Assembly: GCA_016720925.1 (NCBI GenBank)
Contig: JADKJR010000009.1
Location: 1 to 64,000 of the forward strand
DNA length: 64,000 nt
DNA from: Betaproteobacteria bacterium
Lineage (GTDB): Bacteria; Pseudomonadota; Gammaproteobacteria; Burkholderiales; Usitatibacteraceae
Reading direction: 5' to 3'
Positions 50,591 through 60,540 of this stretch are shown here, in pieces. The notes under the pieces were generated by a model. That model was not told where the DNA came from and made no database searches. It was given only the letters and a program-made list of their open reading frames with translations. Position numbers and translations under genes: made by a program. Numbering within the stretch: position 1 is the first letter of the stretch; the number at the start of each line of letters is the position of its first letter.

Positions 50591-51960
50591 ATTCAAACCC
50601 GCTTGCCGGGCAAGACGGTGCGTTATCGGCGGATGCGGCTGATGCGGCAACCGCACGTGCGCCGATTTCTGCCGGACGCGCCTATTACGCCCTCTTCATC
50701 CTCTGGCTGGTCCATATTATCGCGAACATCGACCGCTTTTCGTTCGGCATGGCGGTGCAGGCGATCAAGGTTGATTTGCATTTTTCGGATACCGAAGTCG
50801 GCGTGGTCACGGGGGCCGCATTCGTGGTCGCATACGTGGCCTTCGGGATTCCGGTCGCGCGCTGGCTGGATCGCGGGCAGCGCAATGTGATTCTCGCCTG
50901 GTCTATCGGCATCTGGTCGATCATGGCGGCCGCCTGCGGAGCGGCAGGAACATTCGTGCAAATGGTATTGGCCCGCGCCGGTGTCGGCGCGGGTGAATCG
51001 GGTTGCGTGCCCGCCGCGGTGTCGTTGATTGGCGATTATTTTCCGCTGGAGAAACGCACGCAGGCCATTGGCATCTTCAATTCCGCGCTGCCCGCCGCCG
51101 GCATTATTGGTTCGCCGATCATGGGCCTGCTCATCGATCGCCACGGGTGGCGCGTGGCCGTGATCGTATTTGGCGTGGTGGGGCTATTGCTGGCGGTGCT
51201 GGTGCGTTTCACGCTGCGTGAACCAATGCGTGAGGCGGTGCGTCTGGCAGCACCAGGCGGCGACACAACCAAAATCCGCGACGGGCAAATTTCCGTCCGG
51301 CATACGTTTCGCACAATGATCGCCAATCGAACGTTCTGCCTGCTTCTGCTTGCGCACGGCGTTTACGGATTCGGCATATACGCCTTCGTGGCGTGGTATC
51401 CGGTCAGCATCATTCGTACGTTCGGTATCAGTTACACCGAGCTAGGCCTCATTGCCGGTACCGGCCTTGGCATCATCATGTTTGCGACTTCGCTGGCTAG
51501 CGGATTCTTCTGCCCTTTCGTGGTGCGCCGCACCGGCAATGACCGCTGGATGGCGAACTTGCCTGCCATCTTTTGTCTGCTGTCGGTGCCGGCGATGATC
51601 GTCGCCTGCTCGGATGTATCGAAAGCGGTTTCGCTCGCAGCGGGGGCGATCGCATTTGGATTGACCATCGCGCGCGTGCCACCGATCCTCGGCTTGTCGA
51701 TCACCCTCATGCCGGGCGAAATGCGCAGTGTTTCCACCGTCGTCTTCCTCATCGCCACCAATGTCCTCGGCTCGGCGGTTGGCCCGGTCATCGCTGGGAT
51801 GATCAGCGATTCAATGACCGCCTCGCTCGGTGACGCCGCCGCACTGCGGCATGGCTTGATGTGGACGGCGCCGGTGTTTGGTCTGCTCGGTGCGCTACTG
51901 GGGTTTTTGCCTGCCATGACGATGCCTCGAAAGCTTGAATCGTTAACGACTAAACTCTAG
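50587..51960 (+). CDS. MFS transporter, spinster-like
   Basis: 457 residues, 12 predicted helices. ALFILWLVHIIANIDRFSFGMAV and FSDTEVGVVTGAAFVVAYVAFGIPVARWLDRGQRN carry the MFS loop 2-3 motif, as in spinster-type permeases. A short N-terminal tail is soluble. It is coupled by 4 bp to the SGNH gene and precedes the rhamnosidase by 101 bp, so it likely brings a rhamnoside or released product across the inner membrane. The stop codon is the TAG in AAACTCTAG of an overlapping 66-bp repeat. Confidence 0.87.
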   Translation: MNSNPLAGQDGALSADAADAATARAPISAGRAYYALFILWLVHIIANIDRFSFGMAVQAIKVDLHFSDTEVGVVTGAAFVVAYVAFGIPVARWLDRGQRNVILAWSIGIWSIMAAACGAAGTFVQMVLARAGVGAGESGCVPAAVSLIGDYFPLEKRTQAIGIFNSALPAAGIIGSPIMGLLIDRHGWRVAVIVFGVVGLLLAVLVRFTLREPMREAVRLAAPGGDTTKIRDGQISVRHTFRTMIANRTFCLLLLAHGVYGFGIYAFVAWYPVSIIRTFGISYTELGLIAGTGLGIIMFATSLASGFFCPFVVRRTGNDRWMANLPAIFCLLSVPAMIVACSDVSKAVSLAAGAIAFGLTIARVPPILGLSITLMPGEMRSVSTVVFLIATNVLGSAVGPVIAGMISDSMTASLGDAAALRHGLMWTAPVFGLLGALLGFLPAMTMPRKLESLTTKL

Positions 51961-52017
51961 CGCCAGCGCGCTATAGCGGCCATTATTAGCGGGAACGCCG
52001 CACCAGTACTAGGGTTT
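51952..52017. repeat. 66-bp palindromic repeat, copy 6, overlapping a stop codon
   Basis: AAACTCTAGCGCCAGCGCGC at the left, CGCACCAGTACTAGGGTTT at the right, ATTATTAGC in the middle. The first nine bases are the last two codons and stop of the MFS gene. It ends 44 bp before the rhamnosidase start. Confidence 0.82.
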
Positions 52018-52061
52018 GGTGTATTAGCCGAACACACCGATGATGAACAAGAGGATTCCAA

Positions 52062-54638
52062 ATGTACCTCCGCGCGCCATTCATCTGGACTAGCGACCAG
52101 CCCGCCGATGCGACCGTCACGTTTCGATCGCTGATCAGCGAAGGCGCAGTGCGGCGCGACACCGGTGTAAATCGTTGGGTGCTGTTTCGGCATCGCTTCG
52201 ACCTGCCCTCCGTTGCCTGCAAAGCAGACGTCAATGTCACGGTAGATGGCCGCTATCTCCTGTACGTCAACGGCAAATTCATCGGTCGCGGGCCATGCCG
52301 GTCTTCCCCCGCGTTTCAGCGGGTCGACAATTACGATATCGCGCAAGCCTTGCAGCCCGGCCGTAATGCCGTCGCAATGCTGGTGCATGTGTACGGTGCG
52401 GACATGGCCTGGTACGAAACGGCCAAGGATGTCTGGCAAACCGTTCACGGTGATGGCGCGCTTTATTTCGATGCGCAAATTCGCTGTGAGGGCGAACACG
52501 AAGACATCGCGGTGCGGTCGGGCGCCGACTGGCGTTGGCGCGAAGGCACCGCCTGGCGACGCGACACACCACGCAGCGGCTGGGGGCAGGATTTCATTGA
52601 AGACTTCGATGCCAACGAGATGCCGGTCGGCTGGTTCGACACCGATTTCGATGATGAGGCATGGCAACACTGCATTGTCCAACGTTCGAACTGCACGGCC
52701 GACGACTTATCGAAAGGCTGGGGCCCGGTAAAGCCTTTTCCCACGCTGGTCGCGCGTGAGATTCCGCACATGCTCGAAACGCCGGTGTCGCCAGTCAAGA
52801 TCCTGGGCGCTTATGGTGTGCTGCCGCAATCGCAATTGCCGATCGATCGCCGGCTGTTCGACGAACCATTGATCGATCTGCCGGAAGGGTTCGTTTTGGA
52901 TGCCGAGGCATTGCTTGCCGACGACGAACGCATGACAACGATTCGCACGCGCGAGGGTTGCGATGTCTCATTGCTGATTGCGTTCGACCAACGTCACTGC
53001 GGTTTCCCGTTCATCGAACTCGATGCGTCCGGCGGGGAAATCATCGAGCTCGCTGTGTCCGAGACGATACCGGGTGAATATGGCCTCGCGCGGCCCGGGC
53101 GACCGCGTGTGTCACGCGAGACGTATCTCGATTGCGCGCACCTGTTTCGCTACGTTGCGCGGCCCGGCATGCAACGGTTCCAGAAATTCGAGTGGACCGC
53201 CGTCAAATACCTGCAGCTCGTGGTTCGAAACGCGCCGCGCGGCATCCGCATTCGGCATGTGGGCTCAATCTACTTTCACTACCCGGTCGAGAACCAGGGG
53301 GCCTTCGAATGTTCCAGCGACGTGCTGAATCACTTGTGGCAGGTGGGACGATATACCACGCTCGAATGCACGCACGATGCATTCGAGGATTGTCCGAGCC
53401 GCGAAAAGCGACAATGGTTGGGCGATGCGTATGTTCACTATTTGATCAATGCCGCCGCGTTCGGCACGAGCACGCAGGCGATTGATCGCCAGTCGATTAT
53501 CCAGGCGACCGAGGGCCAGCGCCCCGATGGGTTGATGCAGATGTTCGCCCCGGGGGATCACTACACCAACGGCATCATCATTCCCGATTTCAATCTGCAC
53601 TGGGTATTCGCTGTGCATCAATACTTCATGCACACCGGCGATATCGATCTGGTGGAGAGTGTGTTTCCGGCCATGCAGCGTACACTCGCCTGGTTTGAAC
53701 GGCAGGTCGGGCCGAAGACGCTCTTGGCGGATTTACCGTACTGGCATTTCATCGAGTGGGCGCATGTCGGGCGCGACGGCGAGGCGGCAATCGTCAATGC
53801 GATGTTTGTCGGCGCGCTGCGGTCTGCCGCTGCGCTGGCACAGAGCCTTGGCTATGATCGCGCCGGCACGCGCTATGCCGCGCTCGCGGATGGCATTGGT
53901 CAGGCCATCAACGATCGGCTCTGGGACGAGGTGCGCGGCGTTTACGTGGACATGGCGGACCCGACCACCGGCAAACAGCAGCCAAAAGTGTCGCAACATG
54001 CGAACGTGGCCATGATCCTGTGGGACATCGCGCCTGCCAGCCGATGGCCACGAATGATTGCCCGCATCATGGACCCGGCGCGTGTCAAGATCACGGCGGC
54101 GCCACCGGTCGTGCCGCATGGCGAGACGCTCAATCTCAATGAAGATGTGGTTCAGGCCAACACGTATTTCGGCCACTTCCTGCATGCCGCGCTTGGCAAG
54201 GCCGGGCGCTTCGATCTCGCCCTGCGATCGCTCAGTGATCATTTTCGGCCGATGCTCGATACCGGCACCGAAACCCTCTGGGAAAGTTTCGATCCGGCGG
54301 CGAGTCTCTGCCACGCCTTTTCCGCCAGCGCGGTATATCAGCTTTCGGCGCATGCGTTGGGCGTCGCGCCCGTCGCGCCGGGTTTCAAGCGAATTCGGGT
54401 TGCCCCGCAGATTGCGGACCTCGAGTTTGCGCGCGGTATCTATCCGACGCCCCACGGCGGCGTGAGCGTGGCATGGCAACGGCGAGGCGAGCATGTCACG
54501 CTAAGGGTCACAGTCCCCGCCGGCTGCGAAGCCGAGGTTCACTGCCCCGGCACGTCCGCTACGTCCGGTACTTCGACTGGCACGCACCGCGTCGGCCCCG
54601 GCGAACACACATTCATCGATGGAGTGAAACAGCCATGA
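52062..54638 (+). CDS. GH78 alpha-L-rhamnosidase
   Basis: 858 residues without signal peptide, so probably cytoplasmic. N-terminal beta-sandwich modules (to about 400) precede the (alpha/alpha)6 barrel, which opens with THDAFEDCPSREKRQWLGD, the classic GH78 motif with catalytic-site Asp/Arg/Glu residues; GTETLWESFDP contains a second conserved acid. A C-terminal beta domain (YPTPHGGVSVAWQRRGEHVTLRVTVP) follows. It removes terminal alpha-L-rhamnose from glycosides. RBS GAGGA at 52050. Co-directional with the MFS gene, and its stop overlaps the SDR start (ATGA). Confidence 0.92.
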   Translation: MYLRAPFIWTSDQPADATVTFRSLISEGAVRRDTGVNRWVLFRHRFDLPSVACKADVNVTVDGRYLLYVNGKFIGRGPCRSSPAFQRVDNYDIAQALQPGRNAVAMLVHVYGADMAWYETAKDVWQTVHGDGALYFDAQIRCEGEHEDIAVRSGADWRWREGTAWRRDTPRSGWGQDFIEDFDANEMPVGWFDTDFDDEAWQHCIVQRSNCTADDLSKGWGPVKPFPTLVAREIPHMLETPVSPVKILGAYGVLPQSQLPIDRRLFDEPLIDLPEGFVLDAEALLADDERMTTIRTREGCDVSLLIAFDQRHCGFPFIELDASGGEIIELAVSETIPGEYGLARPGRPRVSRETYLDCAHLFRYVARPGMQRFQKFEWTAVKYLQLVVRNAPRGIRIRHVGSIYFHYPVENQGAFECSSDVLNHLWQVGRYTTLECTHDAFEDCPSREKRQWLGDAYVHYLINAAAFGTSTQAIDRQSIIQATEGQRPDGLMQMFAPGDHYTNGIIIPDFNLHWVFAVHQYFMHTGDIDLVESVFPAMQRTLAWFERQVGPKTLLADLPYWHFIEWAHVGRDGEAAIVNAMFVGALRSAAALAQSLGYDRAGTRYAALADGIGQAINDRLWDEVRGVYVDMADPTTGKQQPKVSQHANVAMILWDIAPASRWPRMIARIMDPARVKITAAPPVVPHGETLNLNEDVVQANTYFGHFLHAALGKAGRFDLALRSLSDHFRPMLDTGTETLWESFDPAASLCHAFSASAVYQLSAHALGVAPVAPGFKRIRVAPQIADLEFARGIYPTPHGGVSVAWQRRGEHVTLRVTVPAGCEAEVHCPGTSATSGTSTGTHRVGPGEHTFIDGVKQP

Positions 54639-55402
54639 ACGGAATGTTTGATCTGACCGGCAAAGTGGCCGTGGTCACCGGTGGCAACGGCGGCATCGGT
54701 TTCGGCATGGCGCGCGGACTGGCGCGTGCGGGCGCGCGGGTGGTGATCGCCGCACGCGACGCCGCGAAGTCCGCGCAGGCGGTCGACGCGCTGCGCGCGA
54801 TCGGCTCCGATGCCTTCGCGGTTTCGGCGGACGTCAGCAACGAAGATTCGGTCGCCGCGTTATTCGCCGAGGTCGCCAGCCGATGTGGGCGTCTCGACAT
54901 CCTGGTCAACAATGCCGGCACCTTCCTGAGAAAACCCCCGCAAGACACGCAGCTCGCCGAGTGGCAGGCAGTGATGGATACCAATTCCACCGGCCCCTTC
55001 CTTTGCGCGAGGGCCGCCTATCCCCATCTGTGCGCGGCAGGCGGCGGCAAGATCATCAACGTCGCGTCGCTCGTATCCCTGTTCGGCGTGGCGCATGCAG
55101 CCGCCTACAGCGCGAGCAAGGGCGCCGTACTGCAATTGACCCGTTCATTGGCCACCGCGTGGGCGGCAGACCGCATCCAGGTCAATGCCGTGCTGCCCGG
55201 CTGGATCGATACGCCCATGACCCACGACGCAAGAGTACCCGGCGGCGAATTAAATGATCGCGTGATCGCACGCACGCCGGCCGGACGCTGGGGCGAGATT
55301 GTAGATTTCGAAGGAGTCGCCGTTTTTCTCGCCAGCACTGCCGCGGATTTCATTACTGGCACCGCGATCGCGGTGGATGGCGGTTACTCGGTGCAGATTT
55401 GA
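54635..55402 (+). CDS. Short-chain dehydrogenase/reductase
   Basis: 255 residues. Classical SDR: cofactor motif VAVVTGGNGGIGFGMARGL, NNAGTF, the catalytic Tyr-Lys in AAYSASKGAVLQLTRSLA, and a C-terminal TGTAIAVDGGY. It is coupled by 4 bp to the rhamnosidase, so it may oxidise the freed sugar (rhamnose 1-dehydrogenase is one option) or the aglycone. The frame upstream of ATG 54635 lies in the rhamnosidase gene and is a shadow. Confidence 0.9.
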   Translation: MNGMFDLTGKVAVVTGGNGGIGFGMARGLARAGARVVIAARDAAKSAQAVDALRAIGSDAFAVSADVSNEDSVAALFAEVASRCGRLDILVNNAGTFLRKPPQDTQLAEWQAVMDTNSTGPFLCARAAYPHLCAAGGGKIINVASLVSLFGVAHAAAYSASKGAVLQLTRSLATAWAADRIQVNAVLPGWIDTPMTHDARVPGGELNDRVIARTPAGRWGEIVDFEGVAVFLASTAADFITGTAIAVDGGYSVQI

Positions 55403-55623
55403 GTGAGCGTGGTAATGAAGTCGATCGGGCAGCATGAAGTAAGTTTTTTGTCGAACATCACATGGCAACCTTCAAAGTCAGCTGTTTGAAGTGGCTTCGT
55501 CTGGTCGCAGACTTCTGTCGAAACAGCCAAATTGGGACAGAATGTGAAAGGCTCCTTGCCGGCCAGAAGTGGGCAGTCAATTCAATGCTTAATATTTCCT
55601 ATGGCTGAGAATGGTCTGTCGGC

Positions 55624-55854
55624 ATGAATATTGAACTCGCTACAGTTCTTCAGGGCATCACGTTCTTATGTGTCGCTCTGATTTTCGCTGCCCTAATGGT
55701 AAATATGCCTCTGCTCGTTGTGGCAATCGCCACATTAGCGCTGGCCGTAGTTGGCTTCATTCTTATTGGATGGTTCTGGCAGTTACTTCTGCAGTTGCTT
55801 ACCAGCGCTATTTTTTTTGCATTTTGGCGTGCACAACGACAACATTCACGTTAG
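55624..55854 (+). CDS. Possible small two-helix membrane protein
   Basis: 76 residues, almost all hydrophobic, predicted as two membrane helices (VLQGITFLCVALIFAALMV and LLVVAIATLALAVVGFILIG) and a short basic end (FWRAQRQHSR). No family was recognised and the ribosome site is weak. Composition is plausible for a real protein, but an ORF this short may be chance. Confidence 0.35.
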   Translation: MNIELATVLQGITFLCVALIFAALMVNMPLLVVAIATLALAVVGFILIGWFWQLLLQLLTSAIFFAFWRAQRQHSR

Positions 55855-55916
55855 GCCCCTATCATTCGCTCCTTGCGGAATATGCGAATCACAACGGCGT
55901 TTAGTTCGACCGCCAA

Positions 55917-55969
55917 TGTCCGCTTCCGAGAAAACTGACCGGCTGGAGTGGGTCGTAAGCGGAAGTTCG
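55917..55969. repeat. Structured dispersed repeat, copy 1
   Basis: TGTCCGCTTCCGAGAAAACT ... GGGTCGTAAGCGGAAGTTCG. Its ends pair as CCGCTT/AAGCGG. Matches 61507-61558 along its length, where the pair is CGGCTT/AAGCCG. Confidence 0.65.
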
Positions 55970-56155
55970 CGCCTCCAGAAGATATTCGCTCGCCCTTGAG
56001 ACCGTGGTCGATGCGAGGATAAATTGACAAGGTGGAAGTCCCATCAGACTTTGCGGATTCACCGATTCACAAATTGCCTACGAGCCGCGCTTGACATTCC
56101 CGACAGACTTTATCGCGACAGTGAATCGTCACGGTCCGGTTTTTCGGCGCGCGGA

Positions 56156-56851
56156 TCAACCCACCGCACCGAACATTGCACCGACACCGGCTGTCAACGC
56201 CATGGCCAGCGCACCCCAGAATGTCACGCGAATGGTGCCGGTCATAACCGGTGCGCCACCGGCCCGCGCGGCAATGCCGCCGAGCAGCGCGAGGAATACC
56301 AGCGACGTACCGGAAACGGCGTAGATCAGCATCGCCTCGGGCACCAGCACAGTCACCAGCAGCGGCATGACCGCGCCAACGGCGAAACTGCCCGCCGACG
56401 CCAGCGCCGCCTGCAGCGGGCGTGCGGCCAGCGCGTGCGAGATGCCCAGTTCATCGCGGGTATGCGCGCCGAGGGCGTCGTGGGCCATCAGCTGTTCTGC
56501 GACCTGTTTGGCGAGCGCCGCATCCAGCCCGCGGCCCATGTAGATGGCGGCCAGCTCCTTGTGTTCGCCGGCTGAATCCGCCGCCAGTTCCAGGCGTTCA
56601 CGCTCGATATCCGCCTTCTCGGTATCCGCCTGCGAATAGACCGAGACGTATTCGCCCGCCGCCATCGACATGGCGCCGGCGACCAGTCCCGCGACCCCGG
56701 TAACCAATATCGCGCTGTGGCTGGTATGCGCGGCGGCCACCCCGACGATCAGGCTCGCAGTGGAGACGATGCCATCATTGGCGCCCAATACCGCGGCGCG
56801 CAGCCAGCCGATTCGATCGGTGCGATGTGCTTCAAGGTGACGTGGGCGCAT
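56156..56851 (-). CDS. VIT family Fe/Mn transporter
   Basis: 231 residues, five helices. AAVLGANDGIVSTASLIVGVAAA, SMAAGEYVSVYSQADTEKADIERERLEL and GAVMPLL belong to the VIT1/CCC1 family, which moves Fe(II) or Mn(II) out of the cytoplasm. The Glu-rich cytosolic metal-binding segment (about 75-100) is present. It stands alone. Confidence 0.9.
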   Translation of the reverse strand: MRPRHLEAHRTDRIGWLRAAVLGANDGIVSTASLIVGVAAAHTSHSAILVTGVAGLVAGAMSMAAGEYVSVYSQADTEKADIERERLELAADSAGEHKELAAIYMGRGLDAALAKQVAEQLMAHDALGAHTRDELGISHALAARPLQAALASAGSFAVGAVMPLLVTVLVPEAMLIYAVSGTSLVFLALLGGIAARAGGAPVMTGTIRVTFWGALAMALTAGVGAMFGAVG

Positions 56852-56909
56852 ATTCGTTGCTCCTAGATTTGGTTTTCATTATTCATGGCGATGTTTCCCC
56901 TCATCCCAA

Positions 56910-56958
56910 CCCTTCTCCCGAGGGAGAAGGGCTTTGCATCTCTCACCGTTCGGGTGAG
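56910..56958. repeat. Two short palindromes between VIT and lyase genes
   Basis: CCCTTCTCCC/GGGAGAAGGG (56910-56931) and CTCACC/GGGTGAG (56942-56958) form adjacent hairpins. There is no T-run. The first has the look of a common REP-type intergenic palindrome and lies downstream of the lyase gene. Confidence 0.6.
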
Positions 56959-57009
56959 GACGCCCATGGGCCGAGCGACTCAGCGAAAACATCGCTACTT
57001 TTCCTGCCA

Positions 57010-58767
57010 TCACATCGAAATCGAGCCGTCGCGAAATTCGGTCTTGTCGAGCCACACATTCACCAGCACCGGTTTGCCGGCCTTTGCCAGCGCGCGTGCG
57101 CGTGCCAGCGCCGCAGGCACCTCAGCCATGTTTTTCACGAGGATACCTTCCGCACCGAAACCCGCCACGACCTCGTGATACGCGGTGCGCGCGAGCACCG
57201 TGGCGACATCGTCGTGCAGCATCTTTACCTGTTCGCGGGCGATTTGCGTCCAGCCGGCATCGTTGCCGACCACCGCGATCACCGGGATGCCGTGACGCAC
57301 AAAAGTATCGAATTCCGCCAGGCCGTAACCACACGCGCCATCGCCGAAAATAATCCACACTTCGCTATCCGGTTTACAAACCGCCGCGCCGAGCGCGAAG
57401 CCCGCGCCAACGCCCAAGGTGCCGAACACGCCCGGATCGAGCCAGGAGAGCGGCGCGCGCGGATGCATGACGTACGATGCCGTCGCCACGAAATCACCGC
57501 CATCGGCCACCAGGATGGCGTTGTCGCCGGCCTCGCGTTCGAGTGCACGAAAAAATGCGATGGGGTTGACGTAACTGCCGGTGGGTGCCGCCTGCTGATC
57601 GATCTCGGTCTCACGCACGGCATCGCGGCTACGCAGTTGATCGAGCCATTGCGTCCCGCGCGAGCCGCCGTTGTTTGCCGTCGATCCGACCGCAAGCGTT
57701 TCGAGGAACAGGCCCGCGTCGCCAATGGCGGCGATGTCGGGCCGCCGGTTCATGCGCGCTTCCTTCGCGCTGCGATTGGCGGCGATCAGCGTGGCCTTGC
57801 GCCGCACATGACGACCATAATCGAGCCGAAAATCACACGGCACGCCAGCGAGCAGCACGCAATCCGCCTCGCGCAGCGCCGCGCGCCGTTGATGGCGCAT
57901 CTGCAAGGGATGGTCGCGCCCCAGCAGACCGCGTGCCATGCCCGACAGATACACCGGAATCCCCAGTTTCGCGACTGCTTCGGCAATCCGAGAAGCTTCC
58001 GCCGAAAGACTCAGCGCCTGGCTGCCGATCACCAGCAGCGGCCGCTCGGCCTTCGCCAGCGCGGAGAGCGTCGCCTGCACACTCGAATCCGCTGCACGGG
58101 GTGGCGTCACCGGTTGCACTTGCGGTGCGGCGAATTCCTTGCTTCCCGAAAACATTTTTTCGACGTGGCGGTTCAGATAGAAACGCAGCAGCCGGTCGGC
58201 AATCGACGTGCCCTTGCCGGCTGCGTCGGCGTACCACTGGCGAATGGTGGCTTCGTCGTAAAGTAAATCCACGGGGCATTCGATAAACACCGGGCCGGGC
58301 ACACCCGCGCGGGCAATGGCGAACGCTTCGTCGACCCCGGGACCGAGATCACTCACCCGCAAAATCTTGCGAAACAGTTTCACGTGTGGACTCACCAGCG
58401 GGCGCTGGTCAATATCCTGCAACGCGCCGCGTCCCTGCAGCGCGGTGGGCGCCGCGCCACCGATCAGGATCACCGGTGATTGCGCGAGCTGCGCATTTTT
58501 AAGCGCCGTGATGGTGTTGGTGATGCCGGGACCGGCTGTCACGGCCGCGACGCCGGGGATGCCCGAGAGCCGCGCGGTCGCGTCGGCGGCGAATACCGCC
58601 GTCGCTTCGTCGCGCACATCGACGATGCGAATGCCGCGCGCCTTCGATGCCGTGAGGATCGGCGAGATATGCCCGCCACAGAGCGTGAAAATGGTGCGCA
58701 CGCCGTGCGCTTTTAGCGCGGTGGCAACGCGGTCGCCGCCGTGTTGGGTGGGTGGTTCTGATTGCAT
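57010..58767 (-). CDS. ThDP-dependent lyase, 2-hydroxyacyl-CoA lyase/ILVBL-like
   Basis: 585 residues in the three-domain acetolactate-synthase layout. [20 protein letters not shown] and [17 protein letters not shown] (catalytic Glu) begin the PYR domain; the central domain includes [13 protein letters not shown]; the PP domain has [20 protein letters not shown] and [17 protein letters not shown], the Mg/ThDP motif. The CGGHI start and GND-AGW end resemble animal ILVBL (HACL2), which cleaves 2-hydroxyacyl-CoA to aldehyde and formyl-CoA. Acetolactate synthase activity is less likely as no small subunit is near. It follows an acyl-CoA synthetase in one operon. Confidence 0.8.
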   Translation of the reverse strand: MQSEPPTQHGGDRVATALKAHGVRTIFTLCGGHISPILTASKARGIRIVDVRDEATAVFAADATARLSGIPGVAAVTAGPGITNTITALKNAQLAQSPVILIGGAAPTALQGRGALQDIDQRPLVSPHVKLFRKILRVSDLGPGVDEAFAIARAGVPGPVFIECPVDLLYDEATIRQWYADAAGKGTSIADRLLRFYLNRHVEKMFSGSKEFAAPQVQPVTPPRAADSSVQATLSALAKAERPLLVIGSQALSLSAEASRIAEAVAKLGIPVYLSGMARGLLGRDHPLQMRHQRRAALREADCVLLAGVPCDFRLDYGRHVRRKATLIAANRSAKEARMNRRPDIAAIGDAGLFLETLAVGSTANNGGSRGTQWLDQLRSRDAVRETEIDQQAAPTGSYVNPIAFFRALEREAGDNAILVADGGDFVATASYVMHPRAPLSWLDPGVFGTLGVGAGFALGAAVCKPDSEVWIIFGDGACGYGLAEFDTFVRHGIPVIAVVGNDAGWTQIAREQVKMLHDDVATVLARTAYHEVVAGFGAEGILVKNMAEVPAALARARALAKAGKPVLVNVWLDKTEFRDGSISM

Positions 58768-58824
58768 GGCAGGTCCTGGTCAGAGGAAAGTTGGATCGAG
58801 GGTGCGTCAGTTATTCTGTGCAGG

Positions 58825-60528
58825 CTACTCCCCTGCTGCGTCTGGCTTGTGCACATGTTCCGCCACCAACGCCTTGTAATCAATTTTGCCGACACGCGTC
58901 ATTGGCAGCGCACGCCGGAATTCAACCTCGCGCGGGCACGACCACTTGATGAGCGTGGCACGGCAGAATTCCATGAGGATTTTTTCCGTTTCCGCATTCG
59001 CCATTCCCGGGTCTTTCAATACCACCACGGCCTTGACCCGCTCCACCTGTTCCGCGTCCGGCACACCGATCACGCACGCCTCCTCGACCAGCGGATGCCG
59101 ATAGAGCACGGCTTCAACTTGCGCCGGGTACACATTGAAGCCGGATGATTTGATCAGGCGTTTGAGGCGCGCCGTGAAGTAGAAAAATCCATCCCGGTCC
59201 ATCCGCCCCAGGTCGCCCGTGTGCAGCCAGGTGCGGCCATCGGCGTGCACCTGCAAGGCCTCAGCCGTCGCCTCGGGTTCATCGAGGTAACCGATCATCA
59301 CCGCCGGGCCGGCTATGCAGATCTCGCCTTCTTCGCCGGGAGGAAGCGCTTCGGTCGTGCCGATGCGGCAGATGCTGGCGAGCATGTCGGGAAACGGCAG
59401 GCCGATCGAGCCTTCGCGATATTCCCCCACCGGAGTCGCCATGATGCCGCTCACGGCCTCGGTAAGCCCATAGCCTTCCAGCAATTGCACATGGCCACCG
59501 CGCGCATGGACCAGCTTTTCGAATCGTTCCTTTACCGGACGCGGCAGGCTGTCGGCACCGCAGAACGTGGCCCGCAGGCAGGATAAATCAGCGTGCTGAA
59601 GCGATGGGTCGCGGGAAAGCGCGTCATACAGCGTCGGCACGCCGACCAGCAAATTGGGTCGCTTGGTGCGGATCAGCGTGGCCACGATTTTTGGCGTGAA
59701 TATCGGCACGAGGATCGATTTCCCGCCCGCCATGAACGCGGAATTGATACACACGGCCAGTCCGAAGCCGTGGAATATCGGCAGGATGGCGAGAATGGAA
59801 TCGCCATCGCGAACGCCACCCCAGGTCGCGACGCCCATGCCTTCAGCGATAAAGTTGCGGTTTGATAGCACGATGCCTTTCGGCACGCCGGTCGTGCCTC
59901 CGGAAAACAGGATCGCGGCAGGATCATTGGTGCCGGCCAGCGCGCGGGTCGCAACGGGATGACGCCCATCCATCAGCTCTGCCCACCAGCGGACGCGCGA
60001 ATCCGCTGGTACCCGCGGAATATGCCGCCCTTTCTTCAGCCAGAATCCGAATCGCTTCCTCGGCGAAAGCGCATCGGGAATGCGCGCGAGGATGAGCGTA
60101 AGGAGCGGCAGTTCCGGCCTGGCATCGGCAAAGGTGGCGTAGAACGCATCGAGCGTGAGCGCAATGCGTGCTTTGCTGATATTCAGGTAGCGCTCGATTT
60201 CGGGCGCGGTCGAGAGCGGATGAATCATCGCCGGCAGCGCGCCGAGCTTATTGGCCGCATAGAAAGCGCTCACGCCTTGCGGCGATGTCGGCATCGATAT
60301 CAATATCCGGTCACCCGCCTTCAGCCCGACGGCGGCCAGCGCGTCCGCGCAGCGATCGATGTCATCGATAAATTGCCGGTAATTGCGCGTGGTATCGAAG
60401 AAATCCCACGCGATCGCATCAGGCACCCGCTCGGCGGTCGCACGGACAACCTCGTACAACGTGAGATCCGGATAGGAAAGGCTGTGCGGCACCGTACCGT
60501 AATAGCGCAACCAGGGACGGTCATTCAT
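58825..60528 (-). CDS. Long-chain acyl-CoA synthetase (AMP-binding)
   Basis: 567 residues. The P-loop [67 protein letters not shown] (in blocks) and the final catalytic Lys in [13 protein letters not shown] identify an adenylate-forming acyl-CoA ligase. The hydrophobic-acid preference is inferred from its similarity to FadD-type enzymes. It starts 12 bp after the hemerythrin gene and is followed by the lyase, so its CoA thioester product may feed that enzyme. Confidence 0.88.
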   Translation of the reverse strand: MNDRPWLRYYGTVPHSLSYPDLTLYEVVRATAERVPDAIAWDFFDTTRNYRQFIDDIDRCADALAAVGLKAGDRILISMPTSPQGVSAFYAANKLGALPAMIHPLSTAPEIERYLNISKARIALTLDAFYATFADARPELPLLTLILARIPDALSPRKRFGFWLKKGRHIPRVPADSRVRWWAELMDGRHPVATRALAGTNDPAAILFSGGTTGVPKGIVLSNRNFIAEGMGVATWGGVRDGDSILAILPIFHGFGLAVCINSAFMAGGKSILVPIFTPKIVATLIRTKRPNLLVGVPTLYDALSRDPSLQHADLSCLRATFCGADSLPRPVKERFEKLVHARGGHVQLLEGYGLTEAVSGIMATPVGEYREGSIGLPFPDMLASICRIGTTEALPPGEEGEICIAGPAVMIGYLDEPEATAEALQVHADGRTWLHTGDLGRMDRDGFFYFTARLKRLIKSSGFNVYPAQVEAVLYRHPLVEEACVIGVPDAEQVERVKAVVVLKDPGMANAETEKILMEFCRATLIKWSCPREVEFRRALPMTRVGKIDYKALVAEHVHKPDAAGE

Positions 60529-60540
60529 CCGGCGTCGGCC

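Larger units (their letters stand above)
55403..56155. other. AT-richer intergenic stretch with one possible small gene
   Basis: 753 bp between the SDR and the VIT gene. Base composition is less GC-rich than the neighbours, and it holds a small membrane-protein ORF and one copy of a structured repeat (55917-55969). Nothing else was recognised. Confidence 0.4.

Noticed and set aside
56827..58266. 479-residue plus-strand ORF opposite the ThDP lyase
   Set aside because: Antisense shadow; no signal, domain or ribosome site, and the minus strand encodes an intact enzyme.
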